A DNA stretch of 64,000 bases, taken from Leptospira venezuelensis. Its GTDB lineage: Bacteria; Spirochaetota; Leptospiria; Leptospirales; Leptospiraceae. Below are positions 45,328 to 54,153 of this stretch, in pieces (the first letter of the stretch is position 1; the number at the start of each line of letters is the position of its first letter). Location of the stretch: contig NZ_NETS01000010.1 of NCBI RefSeq assembly GCF_002150035.1, positions 434,001-498,000 of the forward strand. The letters run 5' to 3'. The notes beneath the pieces are model-generated. The model saw nothing but the letters and a program-made list of their open reading frames with translations. It ran no database searches and was not told where the DNA came from. A program made the position numbers and the translations under genes.

Positions 45328-45729
45328 TTATTGAAAGATCAGTTTTGCAAGACCCAAGTAAATAGGGAGAACGGAAGCAATAATCACTCCAACCATCCAT
45401 CTTGTTTGGGAAGCAATCGTCTTGTGAATACTTGCGATTTCCTTATATACTTCTTTGAATTGTTCTTGGATGCCCGCAAAACCTGCATGCATTTCTGCTC
45501 TTAGTTCAGCAATTGCAATCCATAACTTTGCGGTTTCTTCTTTAAATTCTAAACGAAGCTTGCCGGTCTCTTCCATAAGTCTTTTTTCAAATCTTTCCGA
45601 AACGAATTCTTCCATAAACTTTTTCCCTCCCCAATTGGCTTGATTTATAAGACTGACAAGAGCCTCAGCACCTTCTTCGCCTAAACTGTTCCTAAGTGCC
45701 TTGGGAACTAATACTATTGGTTCTATCAT
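45328..45729 (-). CDS. Coiled-coil protein with C-terminal membrane anchor
   Basis: Protein of 133 residues. An N-terminal part (IVLVPKALRNSLGEEGAEALVSL) is followed by a long coiled coil (RFEKRLMEETGKLRLEFKEE to about 105) and a C-terminal membrane helix (WMVGVIIASVLPIYLGLAKLI). This is the layout of DUF1640/CCDC90-like small proteins common in Leptospira genomes. No signal peptide, so tail-anchored with the coil in the cytoplasm. Function is not known. Shares a terminator with fcpA. Confidence 0.8.
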   Translation of the reverse strand: MIEPIVLVPKALRNSLGEEGAEALVSLINQANWGGKKFMEEFVSERFEKRLMEETGKLRLEFKEETAKLWIAIAELRAEMHAGFAGIQEQFKEVYKEIASIHKTIASQTRWMVGVIIASVLPIYLGLAKLIFQ

Positions 45730-46022
45730 ACTTAATTCATCCTATATTCGATTTTCAAGCGTCTTGCTTTGGATGAACGGGTCTGAAAGAGGAAAAGTGG
45801 TTCACATTTTTTAGAAGATTTAGGTGAACAGTGTCGGAATATTGATTCCAAAAGAAAAATAGAAACACAACAGAATGAAATTCCTTACTGATTCCGGAAT
45901 TTATTAGCATTTCTCGGTATCAAATCCTAAGTTCGGACGATCCTTTCTGAAAAAGATTGTATTCTATATTCTCACGAAACACCGGGGAAAATCCGGGATC
46001 ATGTTTAGAGGAGAGAAGAAGA

Positions 46023-47600
46023 ATGGTAGCTCAGACGTTAGAAAGAACGAGCCTCAACCAGAACTCCCAAGCGGAAAAAGTATATGATGTAGTCATCATA
46101 GGAACTGGATTTGCTGGGTTATGTATGGGGATCCGATTGAAACAAGCTGGAATAGAATCTTTTGTTATTTTAGAAAAAGGTAATGGGGTTGGAGGAACTT
46201 GGAGAGACAATACTTATCCTGGAGCTGCTTGCGATGTTCAGTCACATTTATACTCCTTCTCTTTTGCTCCTAAATCGGACTGGTCCAGACTTTTCGGACC
46301 TCAAGAAGAAATCCTAAATTATATGAACCAATGTACAGACAATTTTGGGATCCGTTCTTTTATTCGCACAAACTCAGAAGTGAGTGGTGCCATCTTTGAT
46401 GAAAAAACAGGTCTATGGGAAATCAATACAGTTGGTGGGAAGTCCTACAAAACGAAATCTGTAGTTAGCGGCACTGGCGGTTTAAGCAGACCAGTTCTTC
46501 CAAATATCAAAGGGATAGATACATTTAAGGGTGCAAAATTTCACTCTGCGAAATGGGATCATACCTATAATCTCCAAGGGAAGAAGGTAGCAGTAATCGG
46601 AACAGGGGCAAGTGCGATCCAGATTGTTCCGACTATTGCTCCAATTGTAGGAACATTAAAACTTTTCCAAAGAACTCCTGCTTGGATCATCCCAAAACCT
46701 GATAGTAATATCTCTGGTCCTGTAAAAGGGATCTTTAAATTCATTCCTCCATTGAGATGGCTGTTCAGAAAAGCGATCTATTGGCTTAATGAAATCGGTG
46801 TATTAGCTTTCGCGATCAATCCTAAGCTAATGAAAATTTTCGAAAAGTTCGCTAAAAGTTTTATCAATAAAAGCATCCATAACGAAGAACTTAGAAAAAA
46901 ATTAACTCCAAATTATACGATCGGATGTAAACGAATCCTTCTTTCCAATGACTACTATCCAGCATTGAACAGAGAAAATGTCGAATTGATTACTGACAGT
47001 ATTGAGGAAATCACTCCTTCCGGAGTTAAAACAAAAGACGGAGTAGAACATAAGGTAGATGCGATCATCTTTGCCACAGGTTTCCAAGCTGCAGAAGCAG
47101 TGTCTCCTTTTGAGATCAGAGGAAGAGGTGGAAAACTTTTAGCAGATGTTTGGGAGGATGGAGCAGAGGCATATTTAGGAACCACAGTTTCCGGTTTTCC
47201 GAATATGTTCATGATCGTTGGCCCAAATACAGGATTAGGCCATAGCTCTATGATCCTGATGATTGAATCCCAAGTACAATATGCCCTCCAAGGAATTCGC
47301 TATCTACTTAATAAAAACATAAAATTCATAGATGTTCGCAAAGATGTTCAGGATCGTTATAACGAAGAGATCCAAAAGCGTCTAGGCAAATCAGTCTGGT
47401 TGACTGGGGGATGTGTAAGCTGGTATAATACGAGTTCTGGTCGAAATACAACTCTTTGGCCAGGATTCACTTTCGAATTTAAAGCCAGGACATTCTTCCT
47501 TCGTCCTAAAGATTACGAATTTGTTCGTGCGGATGGAAAGGCAAAAAAACCTGGGATAGGATCTAGAGTTTCTATGGTTTTAGATGCAACCTTTGGTTAA
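46023..47600 (+). CDS. FAD-dependent monooxygenase, Baeyer-Villiger type
   Basis: Flavoprotein of about 525 residues starting at ATG 46023 behind GAGGAGAG. The FAD motif is VVIIGTGFAGLCMGIRLKQ, the NADP motif VAVIGTGASAIQIVP, and between them lies the fingerprint FKGAKFHSAKWDH (F-x-G-x-x-x-H-x-x-x-W) of Baeyer-Villiger and related monooxygenases. A late GPNTGLGHSSMILMIESQ is also family-typical. It would insert oxygen next to a ketone or hydroxylate a small substrate with NADPH. The substrate is unknown. A 293-base gap upstream suggests its own promoter. Confidence 0.92.
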   Translation: MVAQTLERTSLNQNSQAEKVYDVVIIGTGFAGLCMGIRLKQAGIESFVILEKGNGVGGTWRDNTYPGAACDVQSHLYSFSFAPKSDWSRLFGPQEEILNYMNQCTDNFGIRSFIRTNSEVSGAIFDEKTGLWEINTVGGKSYKTKSVVSGTGGLSRPVLPNIKGIDTFKGAKFHSAKWDHTYNLQGKKVAVIGTGASAIQIVPTIAPIVGTLKLFQRTPAWIIPKPDSNISGPVKGIFKFIPPLRWLFRKAIYWLNEIGVLAFAINPKLMKIFEKFAKSFINKSIHNEELRKKLTPNYTIGCKRILLSNDYYPALNRENVELITDSIEEITPSGVKTKDGVEHKVDAIIFATGFQAAEAVSPFEIRGRGGKLLADVWEDGAEAYLGTTVSGFPNMFMIVGPNTGLGHSSMILMIESQVQYALQGIRYLLNKNIKFIDVRKDVQDRYNEEIQKRLGKSVWLTGGCVSWYNTSSGRNTTLWPGFTFEFKARTFFLRPKDYEFVRADGKAKKPGIGSRVSMVLDATFG

Positions 47601-47614
47601 ACGATTCGACTAAA

Positions 47615-48397
47615 CTAAAGAGTCCAATACACCAAGATTTCCCGGTTACCATCTCTCCCGGTGATCGGGGAATCTTCCAAACCAATCCGTCTCCCCTTAA
47701 TCTCATTTTTCAGAAACTTCAAAAAAGAGCGGATCGTTTTCCATCGGATCCAAGGATCTCTCAAAACTCCTTTATCTAAATTTCTAGATTCTGTTTCAAA
47801 CTGAGGTTTGAATAGACTGACTACATTCCATCGAACGTGAGGATTTTTAATTTTGAGTTCAGAAAGAACAGGCAAAACTATACGAAGAGAAATAAAACTC
47901 AAATCCATTACTAGGAAGATCTCATCTGGAAACTTCTTCTCTGTTTTTTCAGCCCATAAAGTAGACAATAATTTCCAACTAGTATCTCTGATATGGAATC
48001 GATCTCTAACGGTCACCTTTGGGTTCATCGCAACTTTGGAAGCCATCTGTCCGTAACCAACATCGAAGGCAAAAACTAAACCTGCTCCTTCTTCTAAAAG
48101 AACCTGAGTGAATCCTCCGGTAGAAGCTCCCCAATCTATGCAGAGTTTATCTTTAACAGATATATTCCATTTTTCGAATGCAGCCTTAAGTTTGTAGGCT
48201 CCCCTACTTACGTATTTGGGAATAATCTCTCTAATTCGGATCTCTGCTGACTCTTCGAATAATGTGCCAACCTTGTCGGACATTCTGTCGTTCACGAGAA
48301 CTGAACCTGATAAGATCAGACTTCGAGCCTTGGAAATATCTTCAGCCAAACCCTTTTTCAAGAGTAAGTCATCTAGTCTAATTTTTTCTTTTGCCAA
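47615..48397 (-). CDS. tlyA: rRNA 2'-O-methyltransferase TlyA
   Basis: Protein of 260 residues with an N-terminal S4 RNA-binding domain (IRLDDLLLKKGLAEDISKARSLILSGSVLV) and an FtsJ-like methyltransferase domain: SAM motif CIDWGASTGGFTQVLL, VFAFDVGYGQ and VMDLSFISLR. TlyA methylates ribose of rRNA cytidines; the old name hemolysin A does not prove hemolysis. The gene overlaps the polyprenyl synthase gene by 20 bases and ends the ADH-prenyl synthase-tlyA operon. Confidence 0.94.
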   Translation of the reverse strand: MAKEKIRLDDLLLKKGLAEDISKARSLILSGSVLVNDRMSDKVGTLFEESAEIRIREIIPKYVSRGAYKLKAAFEKWNISVKDKLCIDWGASTGGFTQVLLEEGAGLVFAFDVGYGQMASKVAMNPKVTVRDRFHIRDTSWKLLSTLWAEKTEKKFPDEIFLVMDLSFISLRIVLPVLSELKIKNPHVRWNVVSLFKPQFETESRNLDKGVLRDPWIRWKTIRSFLKFLKNEIKGRRIGLEDSPITGRDGNREILVYWTL

Positions 48398-49319
48398 TGT
48401 TAGAAGGAAGAGACTTAAAAAATTCTGGAAATTCAGAAACTTCTATTTTAGAAGAAGAAGTATCCAGATCGGATCCTAATTCTTCCAACTCGAAAACTAG
48501 ATCTGAAACCATCTGTTTGCAAGTTTCCATTCCATATAAAGAAGGATAAGTGATCTTTCCGGATTTTCCATCTTTACCCGGAGTTTTCCCAAGATCTTCC
48601 TTTGTTCCTTCGACATCTAAAATATCATCCGTGATCTGAAATAATAAGCCAAGTTTGGCACCATACATAGAAATCGTTTCTTCTCTTTCTTGGAAATCTT
48701 CTCGCAAACGATTTCCCATTAGAAAGGAAGCCTGGATCAATGCTCCGGTTTTCAATTTATGAGTTTTAGAAAGTAATTCTTCTTTCGTTCCAGTTAAAGA
48801 AGAAGGATTTCTCTCCAATAATAAATCAAACATTTGTCCGGAGACCATTCCCGCGGCACCAGCACCTTTTGCTAAAGTCCTGACCAAATCCTTATGCAAA
48901 TTTTTATCGGAAGAATCGATCTGGGTCAGCCAATCAAATGCGTAAGCTTGTAAAGCATCTCCCGCAAGTATGGCTGTTGCTTCTGAAAATTGTTTATGAA
49001 GAGAAGGTTTCCCTCTTCTGAAATCATCATCATCCATACTAGGAAGATCATCATGGATTAAACTGTATGTATGAATAAATTCTAAAGCTGCTCCTATTGA
49101 AAGGGAATCATTGTTGATCTTTCCAAAAGAAGCAAAGCTTAGAATAGGCCTTAATCTTTTTCCGCCAGCTCTTAAGCTATATTCCATAGCTTCTGCAAGT
49201 TCAGGAGCAGATTCTTTTTTAAAAAATGGGTATGCTTCGTTTTCTAAATAATTTTCGAAACGATCTTTGGAACGTTTTAATAATTGAGAAAGTTCGTTTG
49301 TTTCCGTTCGATTTGTCAT
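48378..49319 (-). CDS. Polyprenyl (farnesyl/geranylgeranyl-type) diphosphate synthase
   Basis: Isoprenoid chain elongation enzyme of 313 residues. The first Asp-rich motif is HDDLPSMDDDDFRRGKPSLHK and the second is LLFQITDDILDVEG; the GGKRLRPIL motif is also present. It condenses isopentenyl diphosphate with an allylic diphosphate. The short length and DDLPSMDDDD motif fit the FPP/GGPP synthases (ispA type), but chain length cannot be set from sequence. Its ATG overlaps the MDR gene stop by four bases and its end overlaps tlyA by 20 bases, a common bacterial gene order. Confidence 0.94.
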   Translation of the reverse strand: MTNRTETNELSQLLKRSKDRFENYLENEAYPFFKKESAPELAEAMEYSLRAGGKRLRPILSFASFGKINNDSLSIGAALEFIHTYSLIHDDLPSMDDDDFRRGKPSLHKQFSEATAILAGDALQAYAFDWLTQIDSSDKNLHKDLVRTLAKGAGAAGMVSGQMFDLLLERNPSSLTGTKEELLSKTHKLKTGALIQASFLMGNRLREDFQEREETISMYGAKLGLLFQITDDILDVEGTKEDLGKTPGKDGKSGKITYPSLYGMETCKQMVSDLVFELEELGSDLDTSSSKIEVSEFPEFFKSLPSNIGKRKN

Positions 49320-50344
49320 TTTCCGGATTCGACAGTAATCACCACTTTACCGGTTGTATTTCCAGTTTGGAAATGCCGGACTGCTTCTGGAAGATCCACA
49401 AAAGGATATACGGAACCGATATGCGGTGGTTCCAAATTTAATTTTAATAATGCCTTTAGATGAACAGTTAGTTCATCAATCTTTTCGTATAACCAGATCA
49501 GATTGAATCCCATGACCGCTTTATTCTCAGAAACTATTTCTAATGTATCCACTTTAGGTCTGGTCAAATATCTCCAAGCCAAAGTCAGCCAATTAACTTT
49601 ATCACCTTGGCTCATAAAAGAAGCGGAACCATAAACAACCATCCGGCCCATCGGCGAAAGCGCATCGTAGCTTGCTTTGAAAATTTTACCACCGATACAT
49701 TCTAAAACCAAATGTAACTCTCTTCCGCCAAGTGCAGTTTTTAATTCTTCAGGAAAGCGAGAAGATCGAATGATCCAAGCATCGTAACCTTCTTTCTCCA
49801 ATAGAGAAATTTTTGAATGATTTCCTACAGAACCTAGAGTCCAGGCTCCGAATTTTTTAGCGATACGATTGGCATAAATTCCTACTCCCCCAGCAGCGCT
49901 ATGTATCAAAACGTTCTGGCCTTTTCGTAAATCTCCTAAAGGAAGAAGAGCGTAATAAGCAGTAAGTCCTTGGACCAAAAATCCTGCTCCTTGTTCAAAA
50001 CTCCATTTTGATGGGAGTGGAAAAATATATCTAGAATCTATGTTTATATAATCCGCGTATGCTCCAAAGCGGGTCACTCCCATGACCTTATCATTTTTTT
50101 TGAAGTTTTTGACCTTCTTCCCAACTGCAATAACCCTACCGGAATATTCCAAACCTGGAATAAAAGATCCCTTCGGTGTTGCACTGTACAAGCCTTGGAT
50201 AGCGAAAATATCCGCAAAATTCAGGCCAATTGCGCGAATCTCAACTGTGACTTCATTGTCTTGTGGAGGGGGAAGTTCCTCTTCTCTTCTTTCCAGAGAA
50301 TCTAAAGAACCCTTGGTATCGACTCTATAAACGGAGCGAATCAT
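49316..50344 (-). CDS. MDR-family zinc-type alcohol dehydrogenase/quinone reductase-like protein
   Basis: Protein of about 342 residues of the medium-chain reductase family. It starts MIRSVYRVDTKGSLDSLERR, followed by IGLNFADIFAIQGLY, PGLEYSGRVIAVGK and the NADP motif HSAAGGVGIYANRIAKKFG. The quinone-reductase/VAT-1 style NFAD motif and lack of catalytic-zinc Cys/His at the usual place argue for a zinc-free reductase. ATG 50344 has AAAGGAGC upstream; the longer frame to 50479 is not supported. First gene of the run with the prenyl synthase and tlyA. Confidence 0.9.
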   Translation of the reverse strand: MIRSVYRVDTKGSLDSLERREEELPPPQDNEVTVEIRAIGLNFADIFAIQGLYSATPKGSFIPGLEYSGRVIAVGKKVKNFKKNDKVMGVTRFGAYADYINIDSRYIFPLPSKWSFEQGAGFLVQGLTAYYALLPLGDLRKGQNVLIHSAAGGVGIYANRIAKKFGAWTLGSVGNHSKISLLEKEGYDAWIIRSSRFPEELKTALGGRELHLVLECIGGKIFKASYDALSPMGRMVVYGSASFMSQGDKVNWLTLAWRYLTRPKVDTLEIVSENKAVMGFNLIWLYEKIDELTVHLKALLKLNLEPPHIGSVYPFVDLPEAVRHFQTGNTTGKVVITVESGK

Positions 50345-50448
50345 GTGGGCATTCTGCTCCTTTAATTCCCATCCTAAAAGGAAAAAACGTTTTTTTTTGA
50401 GATTTCTTTCCTGAAAGAAAAGAAATCGTCTAAGGTCTGAAAGAATGT

Positions 50449-51216
50449 ATGAAACTGATTTTTCTCTTACAAAAAACAAAACTACTAATGATCTCTATTT
50501 GTTTATTTGTTTGGAATTGTAACTTGTCGGATCTTAGGAACCCTGCTTTCCCCATCCAAGAATCCAACCAAAAGAAGGCAAAAGACATTATCTCTGAAAT
50601 TCAAAACCCGAAGGATTCGAAAGTCTCGATCAGGGGAAAAGATATTTGGGACTCGAGTTTCATTCGCTTATTTACTCCAGTCTCCGAAAATGATCAGAAG
50701 TATCGAGCTTGGTTGGATTTAAGTACGGGAGACTTAGATCTAGAACTCATGGGCAAAGAAAGCAAAACTTTCAAAAAAAGGAACAATATAAGTTTCGAAA
50801 TAACTGATGATGGGAAAGAGATCCAGGCATCCGGGCTAACGTCTATTTATTTAGAATCATTCTCTCTTTATATTCGATTGCCTTTTATTATTTCTAAGTT
50901 TCCTATTCTTTCCTACTTAGGGACTCAAAAAATAGATCAGCAAGAATACGATTTAATATTCGTTTCCGAAAGCGAAAACCAGCCCTCAAAAAATAGCGAC
51001 CAATACGTAGTTTATTTGGATAAGCAAGATAAACGGATTAAATTCATCCAATTCACATATAGAGAAGTTTCTAAAAGTTATATTGGATTTTTGGAATATA
51101 GAGGAGAAACCGAAGTAAATGGTGTTTCGATGCCTAGAGAGATTTATATTAGGGAATCTTTAGGATCAAAGGACTTCGTTCATAAAATTGAAATTTCAAG
51201 ATTAGCCAGAGAATAA
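50449..51216 (+). CDS. Hypothetical lipoprotein (255 aa)
   Basis: Predicted lipoprotein with signal peptide KLLMISICLFVWNC and lipid Cys at residue 24. The mature part is beta-rich and hydrophilic (KYRAWLDLSTGDLDLELMGKE, IYLESFSLYIRLPFIISKFP, FIQFTYREVSKSYIGFLEYRG). The ending (TEVNGVSMPREIYIRESLG) resembles LolA/LppX-type or outer-membrane lipoprotein-sorting folds, but this is a weak guess. It is divergent from the MDR gene with a 104-base gap, and a GC-rich hairpin follows. No known family recognised. Confidence 0.72.
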   Translation: MKLIFLLQKTKLLMISICLFVWNCNLSDLRNPAFPIQESNQKKAKDIISEIQNPKDSKVSIRGKDIWDSSFIRLFTPVSENDQKYRAWLDLSTGDLDLELMGKESKTFKKRNNISFEITDDGKEIQASGLTSIYLESFSLYIRLPFIISKFPILSYLGTQKIDQQEYDLIFVSESENQPSKNSDQYVVYLDKQDKRIKFIQFTYREVSKSYIGFLEYRGETEVNGVSMPREIYIRESLGSKDFVHKIEISRLARE

Positions 51217-51237
51217 GCGGGAGAATTTTACTCCCGC
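51217..51237. terminator. Hairpin between lipoprotein gene and dienelactone hydrolase
   Basis: GCGGGAG and CTCCCGC form a 7-bp stem with a 7-base loop in the gap between convergent genes, starting at the lipoprotein stop. No long T run. Confidence 0.55.
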
Positions 51238-51250
51238 AATCGTATCACTT

Positions 51251-52036
51251 TTACTTAGAAGGGAAAATTTCTTTCAAAAAGTTTTTCAACTCCAACCAGG
51301 AACGTTTGTCTGCTTTTTCATTATAAGCCGCGCCTTTAGAGTTATCATTCCCTGCTTCTTTGATCGTAAAAGAATGAACAGCTCCGCCGTAAGAAACAAA
51401 CTGCCAATCTACTCCAGCACTTCTCATTTCTTCTTGGAAAGCTGCCACTTCATCTGGTTTTACGAAAGGATCATCTGCTCCATGAAGCGCGAGCACTTTG
51501 CCCTTAATATTTTTAGCATCGTCGGCCTTAGGCGTAGATAATCCTCCATGAAAGCTAATAGTACCTCTTAAAGGGGCTCCGCTTCTTGCTAATTCTAAAG
51601 CAGCGGTCCCACCAAAACAATATCCCAAAATAGCGAGACTTTTTTGGTCTACGCTGGATCGAGATTTCAATGTGTCTAACGCTGCCAGTCCTCGGGCTCT
51701 TAAAAGTTTGCGATCTCCTTCTCTAAAGGAAGCAGCCAATTTGGACGCTTCTTCCATAGATTTAGGGCGCACTCCCTTACCATAAATGTCTGCTGCAAAG
51801 GCTACGTAACCTAACTCAGCGAGTTGTTCTGCTCTTGCTTTTGTATTCTCTCCTAAGCCCATCCAGTCATGGACAAGTACGATACCTGGAGCTTTTTTAG
51901 CTCCTTCCGGATAAGCAACAAAACCTTCTAAGACTGTGTCACCTTGTTTGTATTCTACGATTTCTGATTTAACCTTTGCAGATAAAACATTCGTCGCTAA
52001 AAGAAACGTTATACTGAACCAAATGATTTTTTTCAT
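51251..52036 (-). CDS. Dienelactone hydrolase family protein, exported
   Basis: Protein of 261 residues with a signal peptide (ending near NVLSAK). The alpha/beta hydrolase core has LVHDWMGLGENTKARAEQLA, the nucleophile elbow LGYCFGGTAALEL (Cys as nucleophile, as in dienelactone hydrolases), an Asp in LHGADDPFVKPDE and the His in GAVHSFTIKEAG. All three catalytic residues are present. It would hydrolyse lactones or esters in the periplasm; the true substrate is not known. Single gene on the minus strand. Confidence 0.92.
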   Translation of the reverse strand: MKKIIWFSITFLLATNVLSAKVKSEIVEYKQGDTVLEGFVAYPEGAKKAPGIVLVHDWMGLGENTKARAEQLAELGYVAFAADIYGKGVRPKSMEEASKLAASFREGDRKLLRARGLAALDTLKSRSSVDQKSLAILGYCFGGTAALELARSGAPLRGTISFHGGLSTPKADDAKNIKGKVLALHGADDPFVKPDEVAAFQEEMRSAGVDWQFVSYGGAVHSFTIKEAGNDNSKGAAYNEKADKRSWLELKNFLKEIFPSK

Positions 52037-52120
52037 TCTTCTATATTCCTCGGGAATTCCCGTTTGAAAAATAAATTTGATATTAGACTGATCTGAAATT
52101 TAAAGCGAAAAAACTTAGAA

Positions 52121-53344
<1,224 letters not shown>

Positions 53345-53399
53345 AGAGATATTCTTTTAAAATCGATTCTCCAGGAAAGGAAAAAGTCCCGGATCCTTT

Positions 53400-53912
53400 T
53401 CACTTAGAACTTAAAGCGGAGACTCCTGCTCTAGCCACTTGTCCATCCTGAGTGGACTGAGCACCTGAAACTCCGATCGCTCCGATAATTTTTCCGTCCA
53501 GAAGGATCAACTCTCCTCCTTCTAATGGAAAGACTCCTGGAACAGCTAAAAGCCTGAGACCAATTCCTCCTTTTTCAATCGCTTCTTCTAATGCGCGGCT
53601 TGGTCTTTTAAAATTGTTGGCCGTTGCAGCTTTGCCCTTAGCGATATCAATGGAACCTATTTGGGTATTATCCATCCTTTGGAGTAATACCAAATTTCCT
53701 CCTGTATCAACGACTGCGATCGCCATATTCCATTGGTTTTTCTTTGCTTCAGTTTCCGCAGCGGCGATGACCTTTTTGGCCTGTTCCAAATTAATATTAG
53801 GTCCATAACTTAAAGGTTGGCCTTGGGAAGGTAAAATAATCCCGAAGAATAAAAAGCAGAATGCCAAAAACTTAGGGAATAGATTTACAAATATTGAATG
53901 TTTTCTTTTCAA
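53400..53912 (-). CDS. GlcG/HbpS-type (DUF336) exported protein
   Basis: Protein of about 170 residues starting at TTG 53912, eight bases after GGAG; this gives a clean signal peptide (FPKFLAFCFLFFGIILPSQG), while the longer frame to 54014 adds a leader without a ribosome site. The mature part is a single GlcG/HbpS domain: LEQAKKVIAAAETEAKKN, MAIAVVDTGGNLVLLQRMD, SIDIAKGKAATANNFKRPS, and the end GAIGVSGAQSTQDGQVARAG. Such proteins bind heme or small cofactors in some bacteria. It is single and exported. Binding partner unknown. Confidence 0.88.
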   Translation of the reverse strand: MKRKHSIFVNLFPKFLAFCFLFFGIILPSQGQPLSYGPNINLEQAKKVIAAAETEAKKNQWNMAIAVVDTGGNLVLLQRMDNTQIGSIDIAKGKAATANNFKRPSRALEEAIEKGGIGLRLLAVPGVFPLEGGELILLDGKIIGAIGVSGAQSTQDGQVARAGVSALSSK

Positions 53913-54054
53913 AAGAATTCTCCTTAAACGCAAAAACGCACTTTCTGATTTCTCAAAAAGGGATATAGGAATTAGATTTTGGATTTTTGTCTTGGGCCGA
54001 TCCGGTGAATGCAAGACTGAAGCGAAGGTAGGACAAAAAACAAAACTGTTTTTT

Positions 54055-54091
54055 GTAAAAAGGAGCTACCGAAAGACTTCGGTAACTCCTT
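54055..54091 (-). terminator. Rho-independent terminator of the ceramidase gene
   Basis: On the minus strand AAGGAG and TACCGAA pair with TTCGGTA and CTCCTT in an imperfect 13-bp stem with a four-base loop, followed by T. It ends the ceramidase transcript from 54154 before the GlcG gene. Confidence 0.85.
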
Positions 54092-54153
54092 AAAGTTTGG
54101 AGCGAAAAAATCTATCTGTCAATTAAAAAGCAGATCTTTCCACATTTCTAAAT

